A model generated the notes under the pieces. The model was not told the origin of the DNA and did not search any database. It saw only the letters and a list, made by a program, of their open reading frames with translations. From Saprospiraceae bacterium (GTDB lineage: Bacteria > Bacteroidota > Bacteroidia > Chitinophagales > Saprospiraceae), in assembly GCA_013001595.1 (NCBI GenBank), contig JABDMH010000072.1, positions 1 through 33,299 of the forward strand: 33,299 nt of DNA, read 5' to 3'. Below, piece by piece: positions 17,347-25,795 of the stretch (the first letter of the stretch is position 1; every line of letters begins with the position of its first letter). Made by a program: the position numbers and the translations under genes.

Positions 17347-17738
17347 TTCAACTTATCTTTATACTCATTTACTTGGATTTCGAATTTCTTGCTGTCCTTG
17401 AAGGAACAAAGATTGCCATCTGGATCAAAGAATTTTGCAACTGTCCCCCATGGATGCTCTTGATAATCCACTGAGATATTTTTGGCCATTAAATGTTGAG
17501 CTAATATCTTCACATTGGCAACATTCATTCGCAAGCAGGTGCTAAGCCTTTTGCTGTACTGTTTGTCCCCCTCATATTCATCATCTATTTCTACCATTAG
17601 ATAGGATCCGCCAAATGAAAAGCAGATCAATGTTCTGGTCTCAAAAAGTACGGGAAGTGCTAAAATGTCCTTGTAGAAATGTACACATTCCTGGTAATGT
17701 AGGACATATAGTATGATTCCAGTTCGATCAAAATCCAT
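17343..17738 (-). CDS. VOC-superfamily (glyoxalase-like) protein
   Basis: A 131-residue protein: MDFDRTGIILYVLHYQECVH, then FYKDILALPVLFETRTLICFSFGGSYLMVEID, then VDYQEHPWGTVAKFFDPDGNLCSFKD. The last block has the DPDGN turn typical of the second VOC module. Length and fold pattern are complete. It begins the unit that runs into the cupin remnant. Function not assigned. Confidence 0.85.
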   Translation of the reverse strand: MDFDRTGIILYVLHYQECVHFYKDILALPVLFETRTLICFSFGGSYLMVEIDDEYEGDKQYSKRLSTCLRMNVANVKILAQHLMAKNISVDYQEHPWGTVAKFFDPDGNLCSFKDSKKFEIQVNEYKDKLK

Positions 17739-18272
17739 ATTGTTTTTATGTCTTAATCATTGTCAAAGTGCATTTTCATTTCTTGGTGATGTTCGCGGCT
17801 TTTGACTGCGGGAAACAGGAAGTAATATAATTATATAGTGTATCATTTTTTCATCGATCCGTGTTTTTGTTTTTACATATAGGTTGGACGATGTAAAAGG
17901 GAATTGGAGATAGCTTATCTGCTCACATGTAGGTTGTGAGTGTTACATTTCTGGGCAGATATCGTATGAAGATACTGGCAAAATCTGTCAGCACCAAATA
18001 TGAATTGATCAGGACAATCTGAGTTATTCGGGTGGTGGTATAGTCTGCAGCAATAGGGCTGGCTACTTCGCTGCTGGATTTGCGTAATCAAAGAAGTGTC
18101 CCATTATCTAAATTGTTGATTAAGCAATGATGTTAGGAACATTATGATGATGTAGATGGACCATCGGACTGACTGGACTGACTCTTGATTTTAATGGCAG
18201 ATACAAGCGGGAGCTCATGCAAAAACGTATCTTATAGACCTATCGGCAGGTAATTGTCTAATTTGATAGGGC
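17739..18272. other. Long gap with no recognisable gene
   Basis: This 534-base region separates divergent genes (VOC, minus; DUF2157, plus). It is AT-rich and every frame is broken. A short in-frame run MKILAKSVSTKYELIRTI from an ATG near 17966 ends at TGA after 18 residues; I cannot relate it to a family. A short imperfect tandem (GACTGACTGGACTGACTC) lies near 18170. No promoter could be called with confidence. Confidence 0.4.
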
Positions 18273-18881
18273 ATGAGTGTTCGTAACGATTTAAAAATCC
18301 TATTGGAAGCCAATATCATTACGAAAGATACGGCGGATGAGATTCTAGCTTTTTATCAAGAGCAGGAGGCACCAACTTCTAGCAATCGGCTTTTCGTTGC
18401 TTTTGCCATATTCGGAGCGCTCCTGGTCAGTTTAGGTCTTATATTAATTGTTGCCCATAATTGGGATCAATTTTCACTAAGTGTAAAGACGGTATTTGCT
18501 TTCTGCCCTTTACTGGCCTCTCAAGTGTTGGCAGGATATTGCTTGCTTAGAAAAAGTGATGCCATGGCTTGGAAAGAAGGTACGGCGATCAGCTTAATCT
18601 TTTGCTTGGGTGCCTGTATGGCCATGATAAGTCAAATTTACCAGATTGCTGGAAGCCTAGAGGCCTTTATGCTGACATGGGTCTTACTAAGTATCCCGGC
18701 GATTTACATTATGCGCTCTTCTATGGCATCCCTGCTTTGTATTGCGGGCATCACGATCTACGGTTGCCAGGTAAATTATTGGTCAGGCACCGAATCTAGT
18801 TATTTCATATGCTGGTTGTTGTTGATCGCTGTGGTGCCCTACTATCTCCATATTTGGAGATCTGGAAGAAGTGGAAATTGA
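18273..18881 (+). CDS. DUF2157-like membrane protein, possibly truncated
   Basis: A 202-residue protein. The cytoplasmic N-terminus (MSVRNDLKILLEANIITKDT, then ADEILAFYQ) is followed by six membrane segments, the first at FVAFAIFGALLVSLGLILIVAHNWD, which carries the GxxLxxxGxxxxxxHNWD pattern of DUF2157. Typical members continue with further membrane segments and, often, a GDYxLR-type tail; many are 300-450 residues. This one stops at SGRSGN, and a second frame just beyond it reads KFLTIFCLTAY, which could be an eroded continuation. It may be a shortened gene. Function unknown. Confidence 0.65.
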   Translation: MSVRNDLKILLEANIITKDTADEILAFYQEQEAPTSSNRLFVAFAIFGALLVSLGLILIVAHNWDQFSLSVKTVFAFCPLLASQVLAGYCLLRKSDAMAWKEGTAISLIFCLGACMAMISQIYQIAGSLEAFMLTWVLLSIPAIYIMRSSMASLLCIAGITIYGCQVNYWSGTESSYFICWLLLIAVVPYYLHIWRSGRSGN

Positions 18882-18941
18882 AGAGCTTAAAATTCTTGAC
18901 GATATTCTGCTTGACAGCGTACTAGTTTAGAGTTCGGGATT

Positions 18942-18949
18942 TAACTTTG
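18942..18949 (+). promoter_or_regulatory. Possible Bacteroidota -7 promoter element
   Basis: TAACTTTG matches the TAnnTTTG -7 consensus used by the Bacteroidota primary sigma factor and lies about 30 bases before the RraA-like start. No good TTTG -33 element is found at the usual 19-21 base distance, so this is tentative. Confidence 0.25.
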
Positions 18950-18978
18950 TTAAATAAAACATACACTTAAACATTAGG

Positions 18979-19770
18979 ATGATGAAGAAAAGCATATTAA
19001 TTTACACTTTTTGCCTGCTAGCGCTAAATGTGATGTTTGGACAATCTAATGCCGAACTTATTGACGAGCAAATTTTACGACTTTATGAAGATCTCAGGGT
19101 AGCTGACGTGTCTGATGGGATGGATATGGCCGGCCTCCGTGATGTCGGCTTGATGGCTCCAAGTATTGAGCCGTTATGGAAAGATATTGAGAAATTCAGT
19201 CATCGATTTTGCGGGATTGCAGTAACTGCACGTTATGTGCCCACAAATAAGAGAGTATCTTCTAATATGTCGCCGGAAGAATTTCGCAAATGGGAAGGCA
19301 ACTGGTACGGCAATATTTCTACTGAACCATTTAAAGAGCATCTCAAGAAGGGCAGTGTCATCGTCATTGACAACGAGGGAGATGGAGATACCGGTTCTAC
19401 CGGATCCGCCAACATTTTGATTTGGCAGAAACTTGGTGCGGTTGGTTTGGTTTCGGCAGGAGGAGTCAGAGATACAGACGAAATCATCAAGCAAGGTAAT
19501 CCGGTGTATATGGATCTTTCACGACGAGGTCGGGGTATAAGGCCAGGTAGAAATGAGATCGAGTCGGTACAAAAGCCAGTGGTCGTGGGTGGAGTGTTGG
19601 TTAGTCCTGGGGATGTGATTGTGGCTGACGGAGATGGTGTGATAGTGGTGCCCAGATCGGAGGCCAAATTTGTAGCTGAGATGGCCCATGAAATTATGAA
19701 CAGAGACAAAGCTGCCCGAGCCGGATTGTTCAAAGAGCTGGGTATAGAAAGTGATTTTACAGTGGAATAA
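18979..19770 (+). CDS. Secreted RraA-like protein (aldolase/demethylmenaquinone-methyltransferase-type fold)
   Basis: A 263-residue protein with a Sec signal peptide (about 1-21, MFGQ). The RraA family fold follows: VADVSDGMDMAGLRDVGLMAP, GSANILIWQKLGAVGLVSA and GGVRDTDEI, with R164-D165 in the position of the conserved Arg and metal-binding Asp of 4-hydroxy-4-methyl-2-oxoglutarate aldolases. The VLVSPGDVIVADGDGVIVVP stretch near the end is the usual closing motif. Most relatives are cytoplasmic and either aldolases or RNase E regulators; an exported form is likely a metal-dependent lyase or isomerase acting on a small sugar acid or related compound. It precedes the TAT-exported gene by 22 bases, suggesting an operon. 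Substrate unknown. Confidence 0.85.
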   Translation: MMKKSILIYTFCLLALNVMFGQSNAELIDEQILRLYEDLRVADVSDGMDMAGLRDVGLMAPSIEPLWKDIEKFSHRFCGIAVTARYVPTNKRVSSNMSPEEFRKWEGNWYGNISTEPFKEHLKKGSVIVIDNEGDGDTGSTGSANILIWQKLGAVGLVSAGGVRDTDEIIKQGNPVYMDLSRRGRGIRPGRNEIESVQKPVVVGGVLVSPGDVIVADGDGVIVVPRSEAKFVAEMAHEIMNRDKAARAGLFKELGIESDFTVE

Positions 19771-19792
19771 ATTGCTGAAATAAGAACTACCT

Positions 19793-21280
19793 ATGATTCG
19801 AAGAGCCTTTGTCAAAGCCTCATCAATTGGGGCTATTGCTGCGCCTTTTTCGTTACCGCATCGACTGTTTGCTGATCAACGCAATCAATCTGCCTTTGTC
19901 GGTATACAGATTTCACCCCCGACGATTCTGGATGAAGGGGTAGAGAAATGTTTGGATATTTTGCAGGAATCTGCGAAGGTCAATACGCTATTGTGTTACA
20001 GCCAGACTTATCACGGGGGGTACCGTCCTCCTCATGTAATGGCTGACCATGGTTTTGGCGTCCGAGATATGGCAAAGAGAAATCTACCCTATTTGTGGGC
20101 GCGATCAAATCCCAGTTTTTATAAAAGCACCATTTTGCGCCATCAAGAAGTGAGTAAGACTCATGAATATGGTGATCGCGATGTCTTTAACGAATTGTAT
20201 AAACCCTTAGAACGGAGAGGGGTGAAGTTGCAGGCTCGGATTTTAGAAGCGGGTGCACGGAGAAAAGATCGCATTGGCAACTACGATCAGGTACTCACCC
20301 AGGATATATATGGAGCGCCCGGTCGTGGACCTTGTTGGAACCATCCAGACTATCGCGAATGGGTCTACTTGACCATACAGGAACTATTGATACGCTATCC
20401 TTTCCTCAGTGGCATCCAATATGGGGCAGAACGAACCGGCCCGCTGTCGCATGTGTTAGATCGAGGAGACCTTCCCACCTGCTTCTGTGCTCATTGTGTA
20501 AGCAGAGCCAAGAAAAAGGGTATAGATCACAATGCCGCAAAACTTGGATTTACGGAGCTCTATAACTGGATTAAGCGCATTGAGTCTGGTGATCCCATCG
20601 CAGCCAATGCTGCCATGACTGGTGTGTATCGGATTTATCAGCGGTATCCTGAAGTACTGGCTTGGAACTTCGAGTGGTTTCAAGCAGATAACGAAATTCA
20701 TCAAGGGATCTATGATCGGGTAAAAAGCATCAATCCCAGCTTTGCTGTGGGCAGACATGTTGATCATCAGCGATCAAGTTGGGATCTTCTGTATCGATCG
20801 GCCGTGAGCTACGGCGATATGACCACTTCAGCAGACTATATCAAGCCGATCTTGTATCACGATATTTTTGGATTGAGACTTTATCATTGGGTCTTGGAAC
20901 GACGGCAGAAGCGCCTTCAGTCAAACCTCAGCCTGGAAGATGCGCTGGCTTCCTTTTATGCAGATTTTGGCTATGATGCAGTTCAGATGCCTACACTTAG
21001 TGAATTGCGGGACAAAGGAATGGGGCCCGCATATGTTGAGCACGAAACGCAACGCTGTGTCCGCGAGGTGGGAGGAAAGGCCAAAGTGTATGCAGGTATT
21101 GGTGTTGATGTGGCATGGCATCTTCCCGAGGGAGGCATGAGAGCTCATCCAAGTCCTCCCCAACGTACGAAGGCTGCTGTGAAAGCTGCCCTAGATGTCG
21201 GCGCTGATGGGATCTTGATTTCAAGAGAGTACAACGAGATGCGGTTGGAGAGCCTTCGAGAGATAGGTAAAGTTCTTTGA
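19793..21280 (+). CDS. TAT-exported protein, possible TIM-barrel glycoside hydrolase-like enzyme
   Basis: A 495-residue protein beginning MIRRAFVKASSIGAIAAPFS, a twin-arginine signal. The body has segments that look like a TIM barrel: VNTLLCYSQTYHGG near the start, FLSGIQYGAERTGPL in the middle and GADGILISREYNEM at the end. A cysteine-rich motif, C-F-C-A-H-C (C220, C222, C225), follows the middle strand; similar CFCxHC motifs occur in secreted, uncharacterised glycoside-hydrolase-like proteins. I do not recognise a named family with certainty. The RraA-like gene ends 22 bases upstream. Role in glycan breakdown is inference. Confidence 0.6.
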   Translation: MIRRAFVKASSIGAIAAPFSLPHRLFADQRNQSAFVGIQISPPTILDEGVEKCLDILQESAKVNTLLCYSQTYHGGYRPPHVMADHGFGVRDMAKRNLPYLWARSNPSFYKSTILRHQEVSKTHEYGDRDVFNELYKPLERRGVKLQARILEAGARRKDRIGNYDQVLTQDIYGAPGRGPCWNHPDYREWVYLTIQELLIRYPFLSGIQYGAERTGPLSHVLDRGDLPTCFCAHCVSRAKKKGIDHNAAKLGFTELYNWIKRIESGDPIAANAAMTGVYRIYQRYPEVLAWNFEWFQADNEIHQGIYDRVKSINPSFAVGRHVDHQRSSWDLLYRSAVSYGDMTTSADYIKPILYHDIFGLRLYHWVLERRQKRLQSNLSLEDALASFYADFGYDAVQMPTLSELRDKGMGPAYVEHETQRCVREVGGKAKVYAGIGVDVAWHLPEGGMRAHPSPPQRTKAAVKAALDVGADGILISREYNEMRLESLREIGKVL

Positions 21281-21373
21281 GGCAAAAGATCCTGCCAACT
21301 GATCATGATGGTTTGGATAATTTAAGATAAAAGGTCCATTCACCTTATATTCGTTGTACAACAACATGATATT

Positions 21374-21745
21374 ATGCAAGTAGCGAATCTGGGCACTTTT
21401 TCCATCAGTTTGGCAGTAAAAAATATGCAATCGAGCCTTTCATTTTATGAGGCGCTGGGATTTCAGGTGATTGATGGTGGTCATGTCAATAGTGGATTTC
21501 CTGATACGGAAAAGTCGAAATGGCGAATATTGGCATCGCAGGAGACCAAGATTGGACTTTTTGAAGGTATGTTTCCAGAGAACATCTTAACTTTCTATCC
21601 TCCTGACGTGCGTGCCATTCAAAGAGATCTTAAAGCAAGTGGTATACCTGTGCTCAAAGAAGCAGACGAAACTACTCAAGGTCCTGAATCCATCATATTG
21701 GAAGATCCAGATGGTAATCGAATTTTATTGGATCAGCAGTCTTGA
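21374..21745 (+). CDS. VOC-superfamily (glyoxalase-like) protein
   Basis: A 123-residue protein: FSISLAVKNMQSSLSFYEAL, then GFQVIDGG, WRILASQETKIGLFEGM, and finally PESIILEDPDGNRILLDQQ, the last block carrying the DPDGN turn of the second module. Both VOC modules are present at normal length. This is the fourth VOC gene in the window (with 9135, 15526 and 17343). Substrate unknown. Confidence 0.87.
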   Translation: MQVANLGTFSISLAVKNMQSSLSFYEALGFQVIDGGHVNSGFPDTEKSKWRILASQETKIGLFEGMFPENILTFYPPDVRAIQRDLKASGIPVLKEADETTQGPESIILEDPDGNRILLDQQS

Positions 21746-21787
21746 ATCCATATCAGTGGTGAACTTTTCTAAAGAAGTAGTGCTACT

Positions 21788-22810
21788 ATGAAGAATGAAG
21801 AGAATCGCAGAAATTTTATCAAAAGGACTTCATTGCTAGCTGCAGGCATAGGCATCTCCTCAACAGGCATGGGCAGTCAACCTGAAGCTGCCGAAGGCCA
21901 AATAAAATCCGTACCCTCTGGTGGTCCTTTGCCAGAAAATCCACTGATTTTATTTGATAATTTCCATAGTGGTAACATTGGCAGTTACTCTTGGCAGGCT
22001 AAATTTGCCGCAGCACAACATGCTGGCTTTGATGGTTATGAATTCGCAGTGGTAGATCCCAAATCCGATAGATGGAAGGAAGCCATGGATCTAGTTCCTA
22101 CTACAGATTTTAAGGTATGGGGATTTCACTGGACCACGAAGGCGGTCATTGATCAACATGCCGATAAGATCAACCAGGAAATAGAGAAAATTATTGACAC
22201 CGTTGAAATCTGTGGAAACCTATCCATCAAACCTTACTATACCCTTTCCTTAAGTGGGACTGGTGAGCTAGGTGGCCCCACCTTTAGTGAGCGGGGATCA
22301 GCTAAAGCCAAAGATCGACATTGGGAAAGGGCCTTTAAAATTATAGAGGCATTTGACAAAGCATGCAGAGAGAACGGCCTAGTTGGATCGCTCTATCCAC
22401 ATATTGATTGGATCTGTGATACTCCTCAGTCGGCCTTCAAGATCTTACAGGGAGCAAAGGCAGATACAGTGGTACCCGCTTTTTGTTCACATCATTGGTA
22501 TGCGAACGAAGCTTCTCTGGATTTAGATCAAATGCTTGATCATCCCATGATGCAACGACTCAGCTACGTGGTCCTGACCAATGGCATGTTCACAGACTCG
22601 AGTTTTAGGGCTGTTAGATTTAATGAAGGTCAGATTGATATGGCCTGGATACTCGCTAAACTATATAGATTTGGTTATACCGGTCCTATTTCTTCACAGG
22701 GCTGGAAAATTGGGGGTGATCCGTACTTTGCCTGCAAACAATTTGTGGCAGGTGTGAAGGCCATTAGAAAAAGGTACATCGATCATCCTGAGTTGAATCC
22801 TTTGCCTTAA
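21788..22810 (+). CDS. TAT-exported sugar phosphate isomerase/epimerase-family (AP-endonuclease-2 TIM barrel) protein
   Basis: A 340-residue protein with a TAT signal (N-R-R-N-F-I-K-R at 6-13, then SLLAAGIGISS). The mature part has the family pattern: AAQHAGFDGYEFAVVD near the start, FKVWGFHW, a central VGSLYPHIDWICDTPQSAF with candidate metal ligands, and FGYTGPISSQGWKIGGDPY near the end. Relatives in the cytoplasm isomerise keto sugars; exported versions are common in Bacteroidota and Planctomycetota beside DUF1080, Gfo/Idh and FAD oxidoreductase genes and are thought to act on keto sugars. The gene starts 42 bases after the VOC gene and ends convergently with the sialidase. Confidence 0.83.
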   Translation: MKNEENRRNFIKRTSLLAAGIGISSTGMGSQPEAAEGQIKSVPSGGPLPENPLILFDNFHSGNIGSYSWQAKFAAAQHAGFDGYEFAVVDPKSDRWKEAMDLVPTTDFKVWGFHWTTKAVIDQHADKINQEIEKIIDTVEICGNLSIKPYYTLSLSGTGELGGPTFSERGSAKAKDRHWERAFKIIEAFDKACRENGLVGSLYPHIDWICDTPQSAFKILQGAKADTVVPAFCSHHWYANEASLDLDQMLDHPMMQRLSYVVLTNGMFTDSSFRAVRFNEGQIDMAWILAKLYRFGYTGPISSQGWKIGGDPYFACKQFVAGVKAIRKRYIDHPELNPLP

Positions 22811-22866
22811 GCCCGTGCAAGACATGCTGCCTTCGATATACTAGGGGCCGACGTGCATTTTTGAGA

Positions 22867-24166
22867 CTACTCTCCTTTGACCCAGGATAGATCAAATGCA
22901 GTGCAGAATACTGGACTATCATTTCCCGTTTCATAGAGGAGTAGAATCTTATCTTTTGAAAGAGCTGCCATATCACTATACCATACTTCACCCTTGTCCA
23001 TGGTTCTTGAGAATGGCCAACTTGTGCCATTATCTTCACTAAGTCGGACTACCAAATTTTTCCGTCCATCTATCGATTCGTTCTTACTGTAGAGCAGTGT
23101 AGTCCCATGGTTTATATTCTTGATGGCTATCAGTCCAGCATCACAGGGATTAGAAGAAAGCAAAATTTTTGTCAATCTGCAGCGCTGTCCATGTCCTGCC
23201 GCGATCTTTACTAAGGCCGGTAATTCTGTGGTTGTTGGTTTTGGGATCATTTGATGAGTACCGCGCATTGATGTATAGATCACCATTGTCCAGCTCGACG
23301 ATCCTAGATTCATTCATGTTCAGTCCGTAGTGTCCAAAAGCCTTTCCTGCTTTCCAGGTGGCTCCATGATCGTCGCTATAGATGGTGCGCAAGCCATATT
23401 TTCTTTCGGAAACGGGACGTAGACTTTGGGCATTAAAGGTGGCAAGTGCTGTTCTGCTCCATATGGGGATTAACAGCCTTCCATCCGACAACTGGATGCC
23501 ATGTCCGGGGCCAGGTAGATGAAAGGCGCGCCCGAGAAAATCGCAGGAAAATCCGTTCTTTTCTGTATTCCACGCACCACTTCTTCCCTTATTTGGGGAT
23601 CCGTCTTGTTTGCAATTTAATAAATATGTTACTTCAGTTCGTGTGGACCAGGTGAGTCCGTCGTCGTGACTGGATTTATAAAACAACTTAGTGTATCGCT
23701 GAAGATTTTGGCCTGCTACACTACCTTCATTCAAGGCATAAAAAAAGAACACCGTTCCACTTTTTGCATCTATGCTCGGAGCTGTATTCATCCATACTTC
23801 CTTTTTATCTTGCGCATCACGAGGATCAATTTCATCATGATGCTCAGACCAGTATTCACCAGTACTCTTTTCTATGTAGATGTTTGAGGACCATGTTTTT
23901 CCTTGGTCTATACTCCTCTTCAGTACCAGCGATTTCGGTGCTTGATCGACATAGATCGCTCTTTCCTCAGCAAAAGCAAGTACGGTCTCATTTGGCGTAA
24001 TGACTATACTTGGAATGCGATAGCCCGTCATGTTGTTCTCATTTGCATCCCAAACGATTGACTTCGTATTTCCTGATCTTCTGGAGTCATTTATCGAATG
24101 GGAATAAATGACAAGTAGTAGAGGTAACATCAAGACTACAAAAATCTGACTGAATTGAGATTTCAT
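22867..24166 (-). pseudogene. Exo-alpha-sialidase (GH33-like) with one-base frameshift
   Basis: From the ATG at 24166 (13 codons inside a longer open frame) a signal peptide is followed by the sialidase pattern: YRIPSIVITP (the RIP motif with its catalytic Arg) and Asp boxes SIDQGKTW, SHDDGLTW, SDDHGATW and SKDRGRTW. After the fourth box the frame ends (stop at 23150), but the next frame continues SSNPCDAGLIAIKNINHGTT, then a fifth Asp box SEDNGTSW and an end at VKGE. Removing one T from the AAAAATTTT run (23162-23170) restores DKNLLSSNPCDAGLI; the span of 1300 bases is one more than 433 codons, as an insertion predicts. The joined protein is about 432 residues. A homopolymer sequencing error is a real alternative. 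Confidence 0.85.
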
Positions 24167-24447
24167 GGACCGTAGTTCTTTAGTTTTAGGTATGTATGTA
24201 AACATTAAGCCATCTCAAATTAATGAAAAAGGTGACAGCTATTGGTCTCGTACTCTGGGTAGGTCGCTAGAATTAGGCTGATTTCGTGACAGTGAAGTTG
24301 ATTGGCAATTGGTGCCTGTCACCATTTGGGTTTATAAAGTTGAATAACAGACAGAGATATATTTGGCAGCGAAATTAGGTTAGATGATACACTTTGGCTT
24401 TATTTATTAGTGGAATTATGGCAAAAGAAGGTACTAAATAAATACAG

Positions 24448-25572
24448 ATGCAAAGATTGAGAATTGCCCTTGTGGGCTTGGGGTTTGGAGCTGAATTCAT
24501 ACCTATATATCAGAGATACCCTGGTGTAGATTTGACAGCCATTTGTCAACGTACCCAACGCAAGATGGATGACATTGGTGACGCTTTTGGAATTGAAAAG
24601 CGATATACTTCTTTTGAAGAACTTTTAGATGACGACGAAATTGATGCGGTACACATCAATACACCCATTCCAGATCATGGTTGGCAGTCGATCGCAGCCT
24701 TGAAAGCGGGTAAACATGTGGCCTGTACCGTACCGATGTCCACCACGATTGAAGAATGCAGAGAGATTGTACAATTAAGTGCTGAAAAGGACTTGATCTA
24801 TATGATGATGGAGACAGTAGTTTATGCCCGTGAATTTTTATTCATGCAGGACCTATATCAAAGGGGAGAGTTGGGTAAGGTACAATTTCTCAAATCTAGT
24901 CACCAGCAGGACATGGACGGCTGGCCAGATTATTGGCCGGGACTACCACCCATGCATTATGCTACGCATTGTGTGGGTCCGGTGCTTGGTCTGACGGGAG
25001 ATCAAGCAGCATACGTCAGTTGTTTTGGCTCAGGCACGATCAGGGATGAGCTGCATAGACATTATGGGAGTCCTTACGCCGTAGAGTCCACGCACATAAG
25101 ATTTAAGGACGCTGATCTTAGTGCCCATGTGTATAGATCTCTATTTGATGTAGCTCGTCAATACCGAGAAAGTTTTGAGGTTTACGGATCAAAGAAATCG
25201 GTGGAGTGGCCACTTTTTGAACATGGACCTTTGGTCATGCATACTGCTAAAAGACCGGAACCAGAAATCCCTGAAGAAATCGAGTGCCCCGATTTTGCTC
25301 ACCTGCTACCTGAAGAAATTCAGCAGTTCACAACCGAAGGGGTCTATGATACGGATAGTAATCAACATTTATCTTTCACCCAGGGGGCTGGCCATGGAGG
25401 CTCTCATCCACACCTTGTTCATGCATTCACCCAATCCATCTTACAGGGTGTGGCTGCTTATCCCAATGCTATACAATCGGCCAACATAACCTGTGTTGGT
25501 ATTCTTGCACATGAATCTGCTATGAACGGAGGTGAGATCAAAAAACTGCCCGAATTTACTTTGCATGACTAG
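24448..25572 (+). CDS. Gfo/Idh/MocA-family oxidoreductase lacking the usual catalytic lysine
   Basis: A 374-residue cytoplasmic protein (no signal). The Rossmann fold is plain: LRIALVGLGFGAEFIPIYQR, then VDLTAICQRTQRKMDDIGDA and DDDEIDAVHINTPIPDHGWQ. The family motif is normally EKP, with Lys in catalysis; here the site reads C-T-V-P (V95 in place of Lys), so the enzyme may use another mechanism or be a distinct subgroup. PPMHYATHCVGPVLGLTGD follows, with the usual His residues. Length is normal. It stands alone downstream of the divergent sialidase. Possible role in keto-sugar metabolism; substrate unknown. Confidence 0.85.
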   Translation: MQRLRIALVGLGFGAEFIPIYQRYPGVDLTAICQRTQRKMDDIGDAFGIEKRYTSFEELLDDDEIDAVHINTPIPDHGWQSIAALKAGKHVACTVPMSTTIEECREIVQLSAEKDLIYMMMETVVYAREFLFMQDLYQRGELGKVQFLKSSHQQDMDGWPDYWPGLPPMHYATHCVGPVLGLTGDQAAYVSCFGSGTIRDELHRHYGSPYAVESTHIRFKDADLSAHVYRSLFDVARQYRESFEVYGSKKSVEWPLFEHGPLVMHTAKRPEPEIPEEIECPDFAHLLPEEIQQFTTEGVYDTDSNQHLSFTQGAGHGGSHPHLVHAFTQSILQGVAAYPNAIQSANITCVGILAHESAMNGGEIKKLPEFTLHD

Positions 25573-25795
25573 TATTTGTGAGCTATTATCCCCTGCAATT
25601 GATCAGGATGTTAAGGCCGATCAGGTCCGACGACAGCTACATTTGAACCGATAGGGCTAATCGCTCTAGAGATGATCAGACGATGCACTGCAGATGCCAA
25701 AACCAAGGCAAGTATCCGCAGCAATTGAACTAAATTGACAAGTATTTGAGCCATGCAAGCCATCATCACTGGTGCTTTCCTGTTAATTTTATCTG

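Noticed and set aside
18168-18186. Short GACTGACTGGACTGACTC repeat
   Set aside because: Too short and isolated to be a CRISPR or an operator; no flanking structure.
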